Under the pieces are notes generated by a model. That model saw only the letters and a list, made by a program, of their open reading frames with translations, did no database searches and had not been told where the DNA came from. Positions 45,799-54,897 of a stretch of 57,222 bases of DNA are shown one piece after another; the stretch's first letter is position 1, and the number at the start of each line of letters is the position of its first letter. The DNA lies in NCBI GenBank assembly GCA_964542645.1, contig CAZIUG010000018.1, positions 1-57,222 of the forward strand. Direction: 5' to 3'. This stretch comes from Moanibacter sp964542645. GTDB taxonomy: Bacteria > Verrucomicrobiota > Verrucomicrobiia > Opitutales > UBA2987. The position numbers were made by a program, and so were the translations under genes.

Positions 45799-47709
45799 TC
45801 AGAACAGGCTGGCGTATGAGGGCTCATTGACGTACCGGTCCATTGCCAGGTCTAGGGTGATCTCAGTTGCCGCTGGAAGTTCTACCTTTAAGTAAACCCC
45901 AGAGAGGTCTGTTTTTTGGGAGAGGGTTTTGATAGGGGGGGCGGCATAGCCGAAATGGTCGCCTGGGTATTCACTATCGAGGGAGTTGTAAGTTGCACCG
46001 GTAAAAGTATGTTCGCCAAAGGCGCCAGCTTGGACGACAAGAGAACGATCTTCAACAGGGTTAAGATTAAGTAGTCTCACAATCGTTCGCTTTGCTTCCA
46101 GTTTTTCCACTAATGCGGCCACATCGGGCGGCAGACCTGCACGACGGGCATGGACGTCGTAATAGCGTAATCGAACATGGAGAAGTCCGCCATTGTATAT
46201 AGGTTGTGGTCCGCCCAAAGTTTGTTGGATTAAGGCCTCTGAGCTTACCGGATTTACCGACTGCCATAAGTGAATATTATGATGAGTTCCGACGCTCTGT
46301 TCGGCACCGATAAGGGCAATGCGCCGTGACATTTCCTTGTAGCTGGCTTGGAGCATACGTTCGGGGAATTCAGGATTGTCACCTGCCAAAAAACGTAGCC
46401 AGGGCTGGTCGTGACAAGCGTCTTCCTTATTATGGAAACTAACAACATCTCGCCAGTCGTAGGCTTCCTGTTGACGCAAATTTTCAATGCGTTCCCAATC
46501 TTCATTGGCCATTGATAGGTTCCAAAGAGCCGATGGGAAAGTTGGGGTCATTGGTTGCCAGTCGAACCATCCGGCATCTCCGTAACGGTAGGGAACAAGA
46601 AAGGTCTCAGTGCGTTCTCCCATAGCCGTGAATTGCCCGTACCAGTGCTCCTGGAGGCTCATGTGTTCGTTACGGATGTCGCGCTTTTCTCCCATCTCAA
46701 AGATGCGGTCCTGTTGACGCCGTGGTAGCTCGAGATAGTCGCTGTCCCGGGTTATGAGGTAGGCGTTAGCGGCAGCGTCGAGAGCGGTCATTTGGATATT
46801 GTACCAACCGTGCCAGGCAGTCCATCCGTACATGCCGCCGTACCACTTGCCTTCGATATACTCACCCACTTTCCCAGAATGACCCACGGTGTCGGGAATC
46901 ATCCAATCATTAGCTTTAGCGCGAGCTATCCAAGCATCGGTGTACTCAACAACCCAGTCGCGATATTTCTCTTCGCCAGTAAGCAGAAAAGCGTTGGTCA
47001 CGAGACTGGATTGGGCTAGGTTGGCAATTACGTCTCCCTTGCCCCAACGCTCGTATTGCCGACGTCCCATCTCCCGGGCTTTCTCGGGATCATTAGCAGT
47101 GTCCTTCCAGGATTCGGCTCCTGGTACATCGTAAAAGGGCAGGCCGTAACGTTCGCCGCCACCGGAGGGTTTGTCCCTATCGGATTCAGGAAGATAGTGG
47201 GGACCCCCAGAGCCGTTGCGAGGAGAGAGGATGATTTTGTGTTTAGGATCATAGTTCCTGACTTCGGGATCATCACCGTTGTAGAAGCCGGCAAACTTGC
47301 GCGCTCGACGATTGAGATCTCCATTGTTTGGATCGGCTAGGCACAAGTGGTAGAAGAAAACATCACTTTCAGAATTATGGAAAACATCCTCTGCACGGTG
47401 ATAGTCGTTATGGACCGTGCCGCACCGGGTGAGCTGTCTTGTGGTGCCTTCCCAACCTCTATGAGATAACTCAACTAGATGCTTGCCACCGCCCATGAGG
47501 TAGAGCAGAGGCCAGTTGAAGTAAGGTTCGTAATAATCGTCTGGGCTCCCGCCACCCCAGGTGTCGTCCCAAATCCATTCGCCGTCGGGACGCACGTAAC
47601 GGGTGATAAAAGGATGGACGCTTTGTTCCATAGTATGGATCAGGTGGCGTTGCTGAACAGCCCACGAACGTGGGTGGGTGATGGGAACTGTGGCGCGGAT
47701 TGTTTTCAT
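45799..47709 (-). CDS. Large protein of unknown function, possibly an alpha-toroid enzyme
   Basis: The product is 636 residues from the ATG at 47709, which has GAGG six bases upstream; an upstream TTG at 47721 is less likely. Aromatic and helix-rich segments recur, such as DDTWGGGSPDDYYEPYFNWP near the start and GWTAWHGWYNIQMTALDAAAN in the middle, with a beta-rich C-terminal 150 residues. The layout is like an alpha/alpha barrel plus beta-sandwich carbohydrate-active enzyme, but no family motif was recognised. No signal peptide is seen. It is the first gene of an operon continuing with PhyH, M55 and propeller genes. Confidence 0.6.
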   Translation of the reverse strand: MKTIRATVPITHPRSWAVQQRHLIHTMEQSVHPFITRYVRPDGEWIWDDTWGGGSPDDYYEPYFNWPLLYLMGGGKHLVELSHRGWEGTTRQLTRCGTVHNDYHRAEDVFHNSESDVFFYHLCLADPNNGDLNRRARKFAGFYNGDDPEVRNYDPKHKIILSPRNGSGGPHYLPESDRDKPSGGGERYGLPFYDVPGAESWKDTANDPEKAREMGRRQYERWGKGDVIANLAQSSLVTNAFLLTGEEKYRDWVVEYTDAWIARAKANDWMIPDTVGHSGKVGEYIEGKWYGGMYGWTAWHGWYNIQMTALDAAANAYLITRDSDYLELPRRQQDRIFEMGEKRDIRNEHMSLQEHWYGQFTAMGERTETFLVPYRYGDAGWFDWQPMTPTFPSALWNLSMANEDWERIENLRQQEAYDWRDVVSFHNKEDACHDQPWLRFLAGDNPEFPERMLQASYKEMSRRIALIGAEQSVGTHHNIHLWQSVNPVSSEALIQQTLGGPQPIYNGGLLHVRLRYYDVHARRAGLPPDVAALVEKLEAKRTIVRLLNLNPVEDRSLVVQAGAFGEHTFTGATYNSLDSEYPGDHFGYAAPPIKTLSQKTDLSGVYLKVELPAATEITLDLAMDRYVNEPSYASLF

Positions 47710-47856
47710 ATGAGTCCTCAACGTTAACGACAGAAGTGTTTGCAGGATTGCGAGATCTATAAGCTATCAACCTATGGAGTTTATAGAAACGCGTAGACCG
47801 GTCTCCACAAGAAAAATCATGGAATAAGGATTTATAATTGTGAATACAGGTTTTTG

Positions 47857-47886
47857 TTCAACACTTCGACTATTGATGGTGTTGAA
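47857..47886. promoter_or_regulatory. Operator-like inverted repeat in a divergent intergenic region
   Basis: TTCAACAC (47857-47864) is followed after 14 bases by its exact complement GTGTTGAA (47879-47886). The 395-base gap (47710-48104) lies between the start of the four-gene minus operon and a Gfo/Idh/MocA gene. No intact gene or other motif was seen there. Confidence 0.3.
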
Positions 47887-48104
47887 ATGGATGCTTACAG
47901 AGCCCAACTTTTTGCAATAATTATTAATGAACTTGCAAAGATTTGGTGTTTTGGGGTTCCCTATTTCTAGAATGCACGTTGTCTTCATGGGAGAAAGGGT
48001 CGGCGTAGTTGATGAGGCTAAAAAGGATTATCAGCAAGCCCAAGACAGGAAGATATATCAACCCGCTATCGGGAAGCTCACCGTAACCTTAGAATAGAAA
48101 ATCG

Positions 48105-49235
48105 ATGTCGAACGAAACAGAAAAAATCAAGGGATTCGATGAAACGGATCCTGGTAAGTTAGATAACAAAAACTGGGAGCCCGTGTCTGATCGCAAGATT
48201 CGGGTAGGTATTGCGGGATATGGAATCTGCAGCTTCGGAGCAAGTTTCGGGTTTCAGAGTCATCCAAACGTGGATGTTGTCGCGGTGACGGACCTAGATC
48301 CTGAAGCGTGTCGAAAACTAGCCGAAGCCACTCATTGCCAAAATACCTATTCTTGCTTCGAGGATATGATCGAGAGTGATCAAATTGAAGCCGTATTCAT
48401 TGCGACAGATGCTCCAAGCCATGCCCGATTGAGTATTCTGGCTCTAGAGCGTGGAAAACACGTCGGCTGCGCCGTTCCTGCGACTTACGGATCACTGGAA
48501 GACGCGGACGCCCTTTACGAAGCGGTTAAAGAAACTGGAATGCGGTACATGATGTTCGAAACTTCAGCCTACCGGTCTGATTGTCACCTAATGAGGATGG
48601 CCTTTGATAGAGGGCTCTTGGGTCGCATTGTGTATTCTCAAGGAGAGTACTATCATTATTTTGGAGAAGCGCTTGGCTCGCACGAAAAATGGAGAACCGG
48701 TTTACCTCCAATGTGGTACCCGACTCACTCTACTGCTTACTACATAGCGGTAACGGGTGGTTACTACACCGATGTTTCCTGTCTGGGATTTAGGGGTAAT
48801 ATTGGCCATTACCAGATGGGCGGAAACCGGTATCATAACCCGTTCGATAGCGAAACGGCTCTGTTCAAAACAGATCAAGGAGGAATGTCGCGTATGAATG
48901 TTACTTTCGGCGCAGCTGGATCTGGCGGAGAACGTGGTGAAGTGCATGGCGAATTTGGGACGGTGGTTGGAACCGAATTCTCTCCAAAAGACAAGATCAA
49001 GAACCCTGACCAGCTTGCTAAGCCGCAATTGCCGCCGGGAATGGCAGCTGGAGGGCATGGCGGATCCCACGGTTATTTGACCGATGAATTTATAACTGCT
49101 ATTCTTGAGGATCGCGACCCCCTCATAAACATCGCCTGGTCGTTGAATATGACCGTGTCCGGAATCGTCGCTCATGAATCGGCTCTTCGAGATGGGGAGT
49201 GGATGAAAGTTCCTTATTACAGTTGGCCTGAATGA
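48105..49235 (+). CDS. Gfo/Idh/MocA family oxidoreductase with a changed EKP motif
   Basis: The 376-residue protein has a Rossmann domain starting near residue 31, VGIAGYGICSFG, and a C-terminal alpha/beta sheet domain, the normal two-domain layout. The dinucleotide loop is GxGxxxxG rather than GxGxxG. The catalytic EKP motif that follows the fifth strand is replaced by AVP (GCAVPATYG at 121-129), so the usual lysine is missing. Family enzymes with altered motifs can still bind NAD and act as epimerases or hydrolases (GH109). The segment YHYFGEALGSHEKW carries histidines that may line the active site. A GNAT gene follows on the same strand after 127 bases. Confidence 0.85.
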   Translation: MSNETEKIKGFDETDPGKLDNKNWEPVSDRKIRVGIAGYGICSFGASFGFQSHPNVDVVAVTDLDPEACRKLAEATHCQNTYSCFEDMIESDQIEAVFIATDAPSHARLSILALERGKHVGCAVPATYGSLEDADALYEAVKETGMRYMMFETSAYRSDCHLMRMAFDRGLLGRIVYSQGEYYHYFGEALGSHEKWRTGLPPMWYPTHSTAYYIAVTGGYYTDVSCLGFRGNIGHYQMGGNRYHNPFDSETALFKTDQGGMSRMNVTFGAAGSGGERGEVHGEFGTVVGTEFSPKDKIKNPDQLAKPQLPPGMAAGGHGGSHGYLTDEFITAILEDRDPLINIAWSLNMTVSGIVAHESALRDGEWMKVPYYSWPE

Positions 49236-49362
49236 GTGATTGTCCCTTTGTCTCTCTCCTTCCCATTCTCATCCTTGGGACCTTGAACCGCAGACTTTCC
49301 AATTCCATGCTCTACTTCTCCAATGAAGACTTAGGAATTACAAGACGCTAACGAAGAAGAAA

Positions 49363-50178
49363 ATGAGAGAGCCGATATCAAGATTTGATGGCCTGGAAGA
49401 ATGGCTGACAGCAAATATGGGACGTGAACTTCAGTCTGGGGTTTTTGGAACACCAGAGTGCAACCATCCTGAACCCTTACTTGCTTATCGTATTGGAGAT
49501 TTGGCAATGATACGAGTTGTGGAATGTTTAGCGGAAGGAGTAGAGGTAGTTACTAATCGGCTCTCGCAAGACGAGTTGTTCTCAATCTTTGGTTCCTACG
49601 AATTAGCTAGGGTCACGCTTGGGCAAGGTATAAGTATTTGGGGTCCGAGTCTCTACTATTTTGGCGACTCTGATTCCTTTCGGTCCACTAATCGTGAAAT
49701 CGCGGTACCAATGACTAAGGAAGAAGTAGAACGGGCGGTGGATGCCAAAGTTTTCTGGCACTGCGATTGGGAGAAAGCGTCGGCGAACTTTGGTGTCCTA
49801 GAGGGCGATAGGTTGGTTGCCCTGACAACGGGTTTGCCGCGCGGAGGAACTGTTTTCGAGATAGGGGTCGACGTTGCCCCGGGCTCTGGTCTCTGCGGGT
49901 TAGGACGCTCGGTGATGAGTGCCGCTTGCCGGTGGATTCTTGACCAGGATGGGTTGATCTTGGCATGTTCGGCGCAGTGGAACATCCCCTCTGTTCGCCT
50001 ATTGCGTTCTATGGGATTGCGGTATGTCTTGTCCGACTTAGCGGGAAGATCGCCACCATTTAAAGTACCGCCTCAACCACTGGGGAAACCTATTCCTGAG
50101 GCAAAAATCTATGATATCTACCCGACTTGGGCGCAGAACAAGGAAATTATCCGAGTGGATCAATCCAAACATAGTTAG
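49363..50178 (+). CDS. GNAT family acetyltransferase
   Basis: The 271-residue protein has a C-terminal GNAT fold. Residues about 160-235 show the acetyl-CoA-binding block GSGLCGLGRSVMSAACRW and the following AQWNIPSVRLLRSMGLRY, which is the typical N-x-x-S-x-R-x-x-x-x-G-F motif of the fold. The N-terminal 130 residues are a separate domain of unknown type. It is weakly linked by orientation to the Gfo/Idh/MocA gene before it. The acceptor is unknown; an amino sugar would fit the surroundings but is a guess. The ATG is preceded by AAGAAGAAA. Confidence 0.75.
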   Translation: MREPISRFDGLEEWLTANMGRELQSGVFGTPECNHPEPLLAYRIGDLAMIRVVECLAEGVEVVTNRLSQDELFSIFGSYELARVTLGQGISIWGPSLYYFGDSDSFRSTNREIAVPMTKEEVERAVDAKVFWHCDWEKASANFGVLEGDRLVALTTGLPRGGTVFEIGVDVAPGSGLCGLGRSVMSAACRWILDQDGLILACSAQWNIPSVRLLRSMGLRYVLSDLAGRSPPFKVPPQPLGKPIPEAKIYDIYPTWAQNKEIIRVDQSKHS

Positions 50179-50305
50179 AAAAATGAGGTGGCAGCCAAAA
50201 GTGTTTAAGGAACAATCAAAAAGACGATTGAAATAAGGAAGGGAGAATATTGTGGCTGATGCTGAAATTAAGATTTTCTCAAGTTTGCAGTGCAACTCCC
50301 TGAAC

Positions 50306-51358
50306 TCAGTCTATCATCGTCCCTAGACCTAGACCTGTCAGATTAGCAATCTCGTTTTTCGTTTCTGCATCATATAGCTTCCAGATTACTTTCAGACCTT
50401 CAAGACTGCTGACGGGATCTGTTAGAGGTTTTGCACCCGTTTCGATGCAGTCGATAAAATGTGCCAACTCGATTTCTGTTGGTTTAGTGTTCTCGGACTC
50501 AAGCAAAACCTTTTCTTGCTGACTAACGATTAGTTTGCCGGAGTCGTGTTCTTCCGCTCTTGTGTGCGCGATTAACTGACCGTCCCGGAGGGCGATTTCG
50601 AGCATGCCATTTTCACAGTGGGCGTGAAATGAATACTTAAGACGAGTGCCACGGGCACCCCAAGTTCCAAAATGGTATCCGAGAACGCCGTTCTCGAACT
50701 CAATGGTAAGATTGCTGGTTCCTTCTCTCTCCATCCAAGGGGTGCCCCGGCTGGTACCATAGTGACTACCACGTATCGGCCGGCCGGCTATCCACAACAT
50801 GAGATCGACATAATGACAGCCGTGACTGAAGAATTGCCCGCCGCCTAAAGTTGCTGCGCTGCTTCTCCAGTGGCCCTTGGGTGCAAGCGTTAGCTGCTCC
50901 GTCCAAATCGAGAGTTGGAAGAGCTCACCGTAGGTCTTTGCATCAATGAGTTCTTTCATTCGCGTGATCAAGGGATGAAATCTCATACAGTAGGCGACCA
51001 TGAGAATGCGATTTTGATTTTTTGATTCTCTAATCAATTCCACACATTCTGTCTCATTCAGTGCCATCGGCTTCTCCACGAGAACATGCTTACCCGATCG
51101 AAGGCAGTCGATCGAAATGGAATGGTGAAGATGGTGAGGTACGACGACGAGGGCAGCATCAATATGAGTATAGATTGCCTGGAAATTTGTTTCGACAATA
51201 GGTTGGTTGGGCAGGAGATTGGCAACAGACTGCGCCCTCTTTTTATTGATATCAACGACTGCCGTTACTTCGATGCGATCTAGTACATCCCGGAATCTGG
51301 AGACGTGGGATTGAGCCATTCCTCCACATCCGATTATTCCTACCCTTATCTTTTTCAT
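50306..51358 (-). CDS. Gfo/Idh/MocA family oxidoreductase
   Basis: The 350-residue protein has VGIIGCGGMAQSH at 6-18 for NAD(P) binding and the conserved VEKPMAL with K96, followed by a C-terminal domain in which GGGQFFSHGCHYVDLM holds the H-x-x-D-type active-site histidine. It is therefore a canonical member, in contrast to the copy at 48105. Such enzymes oxidise or epimerise sugars, inositols or their derivatives. It is the last of a run of minus-strand genes that includes three PhyH dioxygenases, with a gap of 137 bases from the nearest. Confidence 0.9.
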   Translation of the reverse strand: MKKIRVGIIGCGGMAQSHVSRFRDVLDRIEVTAVVDINKKRAQSVANLLPNQPIVETNFQAIYTHIDAALVVVPHHLHHSISIDCLRSGKHVLVEKPMALNETECVELIRESKNQNRILMVAYCMRFHPLITRMKELIDAKTYGELFQLSIWTEQLTLAPKGHWRSSAATLGGGQFFSHGCHYVDLMLWIAGRPIRGSHYGTSRGTPWMEREGTSNLTIEFENGVLGYHFGTWGARGTRLKYSFHAHCENGMLEIALRDGQLIAHTRAEEHDSGKLIVSQQEKVLLESENTKPTEIELAHFIDCIETGAKPLTDPVSSLEGLKVIWKLYDAETKNEIANLTGLGLGTMID

Positions 51359-51495
51359 GTGGACTCATTCAAAGTTTGCAAAAAATCGAGAATCGATGAC
51401 TGCTGAGGCTCTCAGGTTTTTAAGGAGGTTTCGACATCCCGAATAGCGAACTTCCAGGGAATTTCTAATTAAACGCAATTCCTCCTCGATCCCGA

Positions 51496-52299
51496 TTAGT
51501 TCTGCTTAGAGTCCATAAACTCTGGCTTTGGGTTTCCCTTCTTTTGGTCCCATTGCCAGTGCTCGACGTACGGAGCACGTGAGTTCAACCCAAAAATTAT
51601 TCGCCCCTTATCACCAGCTCGTTCCAGCACATCCGGTTTAACGATGCGGGAAAGATCGTAGGACCCTTTGGACCAACTGCGTCCCCATGGTGCCACCACC
51701 GCATAGCGTTTGTCCGATGAATTATTTTTAGAGGTCCCATGCCAGATAATAGAAATGAAAACAATCACGGAACCTCGATCTGCTTCGATTATCTGTGTCT
51801 TATTGATAGCCGTTTCTGGAATCCCAATTGACTCGATGCGATGGCTACCCGGTACGACTTGAGTAGCTCCATTCGTCTTGGTGAATTTGCTAATGCAGAA
51901 AATTGTATTAACCGACATGGTATGACTGATAATACGCCGGCCTTTATCAACGGGTGCCTGAGATTCCTGGCGCAAGTGGCCGGAAACTGCGCCATCGGCA
52001 TGCAAGTTCCCATCGCCTTGTCCCGGTTCTAATATGCGGCCGTGCGCCGTGGAAAGGCGCGCGTCAGCCCCTAAAAAGTGCTGGATCAATTGCAGTAAAT
52101 CCGGTAGCTGATAGATCCTCTCGAAGATACGACCTTTGTTGAATATACACTCAAGCCCGCCCCTTTCCTTGTCTTTTGCGAGCCGTTCCAATTCGATTGT
52201 TGCGGCATCGCATTCTTTTTCTGTAAGAACGCCTGGAAGGACTGTATAGCCGTCTTTCTTCAACTGCTTCACATGGGCTTCAAATTCGACATTCGTCAT
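51496..52299 (-). CDS. PhyH family Fe(II)/2-oxoglutarate dioxygenase
   Basis: Translation from the ATG at 52299 is favoured because GGAGGA lies seven bases before it; an ATG at 52356 would add 19 residues but has no ribosome binding site. The 267-residue protein has H100-A-D102 (NLHADGAVS) and distal H187 (IIWHGTSK), and the R in SDKRYAVV can bind 2-oxoglutarate. It shares strand and spacing with two further PhyH genes upstream and a Gfo/Idh/MocA gene downstream, which may together modify one compound. Its substrate is unknown. Confidence 0.88.
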   Translation of the reverse strand: MTNVEFEAHVKQLKKDGYTVLPGVLTEKECDAATIELERLAKDKERGGLECIFNKGRIFERIYQLPDLLQLIQHFLGADARLSTAHGRILEPGQGDGNLHADGAVSGHLRQESQAPVDKGRRIISHTMSVNTIFCISKFTKTNGATQVVPGSHRIESIGIPETAINKTQIIEADRGSVIVFISIIWHGTSKNNSSDKRYAVVAPWGRSWSKGSYDLSRIVKPDVLERAGDKGRIIFGLNSRAPYVEHWQWDQKKGNPKPEFMDSKQN

Positions 52300-52488
52300 A
52301 GCGGCTTCCTCCGTACCCATAAAATCTGACTTAGAATAGGGATTGGGTGGTATCATTTTTATATCGTGCTCGAACTGTCAGCAAAAGGAGTGTGTTCGAC
52401 AAGCTCGTATTTGATTCCCGCGTGATTTTAGTTCTCCTGATGCGGTGTTGTGCGGTCGTAGTCTACGACACCGATTATTGTAGATAGT

Positions 52489-53283
52489 TTAATCGAGCGC
52501 AACGACGTCGGTTTTACCAATATCTTTGCTGATACGATGGGAGCCAGCATCGCTGATGAGTTCGACCAAAGCCGGATGCAACTGAGACTTTAGCTCGTCC
52601 GAAAATCGATGTTTCCAGCCGCTCTCATGAGTTTTGTAACGGTAATTTACCATTCTTCGTTCGCGGTCCAATGGCTGCCAGGGAATGACTCCGTGGGTTG
52701 TAAGCTCTGAGAAAATTACCACGTCCCCAGCCTCCGGCGTGATGTTGACAACCCCCGGAGGGATATCATCACCAATAAGCCCACCACTGTACATTTGCTC
52801 CGGGCGGTCGAATGAAGCTTTATGCGATCCTGGGAGGAGAACCAACCCGCCGTCGCCGGGGTTGACATCCGTAAGATAGAAAAAAACAACGAAGTTGTTG
52901 CAGAATATGTGACCTTCTTTGACTTTGTAACTCGTGGTATGGGAGGCGTAGCTTTCCCTCGCGCAGTGTAAAGGGAGTCCCCCTTCCCCCTTTTTGTTGC
53001 AGATCACCTCACTGCCGGACATTTGAGGTCTTCCGCCCGTGAATTCCCTGACAATTGGCCATATTCTAGGATGAACGGCGAGGGCATCCATGGCTGGATC
53101 GAAGCCAATAGCGTGATAGTAGGTCTTTTCCCCGATTTTATATTTACCCAGTCTTTGATCAGGAGGAGTATGCATGAACCGGGCAACCGCTTCTTGTACT
53201 CGGGCTAGATCATCCCCTTGCAAGACGCATTTGAGATGAAGGTAGCCAGTAAGGTCGAAGAAATAACGCTGTTCTGGGATCAT
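52489..53283 (-). CDS. PhyH family protein with HxA in place of HxD
   Basis: The 264-residue protein has the fold of PhyH dioxygenases: LTGYLHLKCVL near the start, PGSHKASF in the middle, distal H197 (ELTTHGVIP) and an arginine in the next strand. At the first facial-triad position it reads LPLHCARES, so H106 is followed by A108 instead of D or E; E110 lies two residues later. In Fe/2-oxoglutarate halogenases such as SyrB2 the same Asp-to-Ala change opens a site for chloride. The protein could be such an enzyme, use E110, or be non-catalytic; the sequence alone cannot tell. It lies between two PhyH genes with complete triads. Confidence 0.84.
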   Translation of the reverse strand: MIPEQRYFFDLTGYLHLKCVLQGDDLARVQEAVARFMHTPPDQRLGKYKIGEKTYYHAIGFDPAMDALAVHPRIWPIVREFTGGRPQMSGSEVICNKKGEGGLPLHCARESYASHTTSYKVKEGHIFCNNFVVFFYLTDVNPGDGGLVLLPGSHKASFDRPEQMYSGGLIGDDIPPGVVNITPEAGDVVIFSELTTHGVIPWQPLDRERRMVNYRYKTHESGWKHRFSDELKSQLHPALVELISDAGSHRISKDIGKTDVVALD

Positions 53284-53504
53284 GGCGGGGGTTTAAGAAG
53301 TTTAAAATATACACTGAATATGATGTTCCATGTTTCATTTATCAAATCTGAAACTAATTGCCGACATCGGCTATGAACGGAGAGGTTCTTAGGTGTGCGG
53401 TGTAGGTCAATACAATATGGAACCGTTTAGCTTTCGGAGTAATAGCGGATTCAAGGGGCACTGCCTAAATCCAGGGCCCAGGAGTTATCGACGAGGCGTA
53501 GGGA

Positions 53505-54671
53505 CTAAGTTCCGCGGGCCTGCTTCACGACCTCCCGCATTCCTTCCCATTCCATCCAAATGTCACACAAAGCTTCTGGCCTGGAGCGCTGAAACCTTCC
53601 ATCACACATGTATTCTTCCGAACGAGATGCAGGAGTCACTCGGTAATACACCATAAATCGAGGTTCGGAGCCGATTACGCGGGTGACGCCGTGCGGAACC
53701 CCATGCAGGACGATCACGGCGTCCCCTGGTGCAAGTTTCACAAGCGTTGGTTTTGGCCAGATCCGTCCGTCGGGAGATGTCACGGATCCTTCACGAAAAG
53801 CCTCTCGCACAGCATCCGGGTAATGGCGAAGTCCATGCCCGTTAGGCGACTCTATGTGCTCGCGCGGCCAACCTGGTCCTTCGGGTCCCAGTGGACCCCC
53901 GGCAGCGCGTTGGGATTGAAAAAAACGCTCGATTTCGTGATGGGCGCCCCTTAGCAGACCAAGATTTCCGCTTCCTTCGATTGTCTGATCAGAAAGAGCG
54001 ATCCCAACCAGTCCTGTAAAATTTGCTATGTTGGTGCCATTTCCATATTGTCGGGGGCAACCGTTTCTACTTGGGTTGCGATACCACTGCGCTTCTTCCT
54101 CTTCAGTCATCCGTTCTCCGATTCGCTGGAAGACCGGTCCACCTCCGTTCCACAGACCATCCAGGTGACCAATCCAGCCATTGAATGGGATCTGGTCATC
54201 CGGGTATCCTGATTCGCCAATTTCCCTAGTCGGATCGCTTGGAAAGCGTGTTGCGATCTGGGCATTCCGAATTGGCTGGGTTGGCCCGCCCATTAGCTCT
54301 CTGACCAATGGCTTAACACTGGTCTTTTCGAAGAGATTGAGAATAAGCGGATCCGATCCTGCGATGAGAGTGGGTTTTAACACATCGCGCAAGCGTTCGG
54401 ACAACGGATTAGACTCAACATCTTTATTCGGCATAGTTGTAGTTGCTACGTCACTTAGCTTGCCGAGGTGGGTATGGATGAGACGGCGGGCTTCGAGTAC
54501 TTTCTGTTTAGCAACCGCGCCACGAAAGATGATAAATCCATCGCGGTAAAAGGCCTGTTTCTGGGTTTCTGAGATGTCCATTCTCGGTATCAGAACATCT
54601 TCCCAGGAAACTTCAATGCTCATCCTCATCAACCGGTCTGGGAGATGTTCTTGTTGCGGTGAAAACCACAC
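53505..54671 (-). CDS. Long PhyH family Fe(II)/2-oxoglutarate dioxygenase
   Basis: The 388-residue frame has ISETQKQAFYRDGFIIFRG near residue 33, the usual PhyH N-terminus, then H169-L-D171 (GHLDGLWN), a distal histidine in VLHGVPHGV (H323 or H327) and R338 for 2-oxoglutarate. It is about 100 residues longer than its neighbours, mainly through an insertion of charged and glycine-rich sequence around 180-300. The GTG start at 54671 and ATGs at 54629, 54623 and 54581 are all possible; the last directly precedes the conserved helix. The gene heads the minus-strand series of three PhyH and one Gfo/Idh/MocA genes. Confidence 0.86.
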   Translation of the reverse strand: MWFSPQQEHLPDRLMRMSIEVSWEDVLIPRMDISETQKQAFYRDGFIIFRGAVAKQKVLEARRLIHTHLGKLSDVATTTMPNKDVESNPLSERLRDVLKPTLIAGSDPLILNLFEKTSVKPLVRELMGGPTQPIRNAQIATRFPSDPTREIGESGYPDDQIPFNGWIGHLDGLWNGGGPVFQRIGERMTEEEEAQWYRNPSRNGCPRQYGNGTNIANFTGLVGIALSDQTIEGSGNLGLLRGAHHEIERFFQSQRAAGGPLGPEGPGWPREHIESPNGHGLRHYPDAVREAFREGSVTSPDGRIWPKPTLVKLAPGDAVIVLHGVPHGVTRVIGSEPRFMVYYRVTPASRSEEYMCDGRFQRSRPEALCDIWMEWEGMREVVKQARGT

Positions 54672-54897
54672 TCCTGTGGGTGCAATGATTTCCTGATATG
54701 AAAGGTAGAATGAATGTATTCCGTAATTTGCATTTGCGCGAAGGATTAAACTAGAATATCTCTGGTTTATTTGTCGCTGATGTACCTACGCCTTACACGC
54801 TTCCTTCTAGAATAAAGCATCGACCTTGGTGCTCATTTTGGTGGACGATTCCAATTATTTACTAAGAGTCTCTAAATTTTCTTAAACCTTGTAACCA

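Noticed and set aside
48702..49175. A 157-residue minus-strand frame
   Set aside because: It is antisense to the Gfo/Idh/MocA gene and has no domain.
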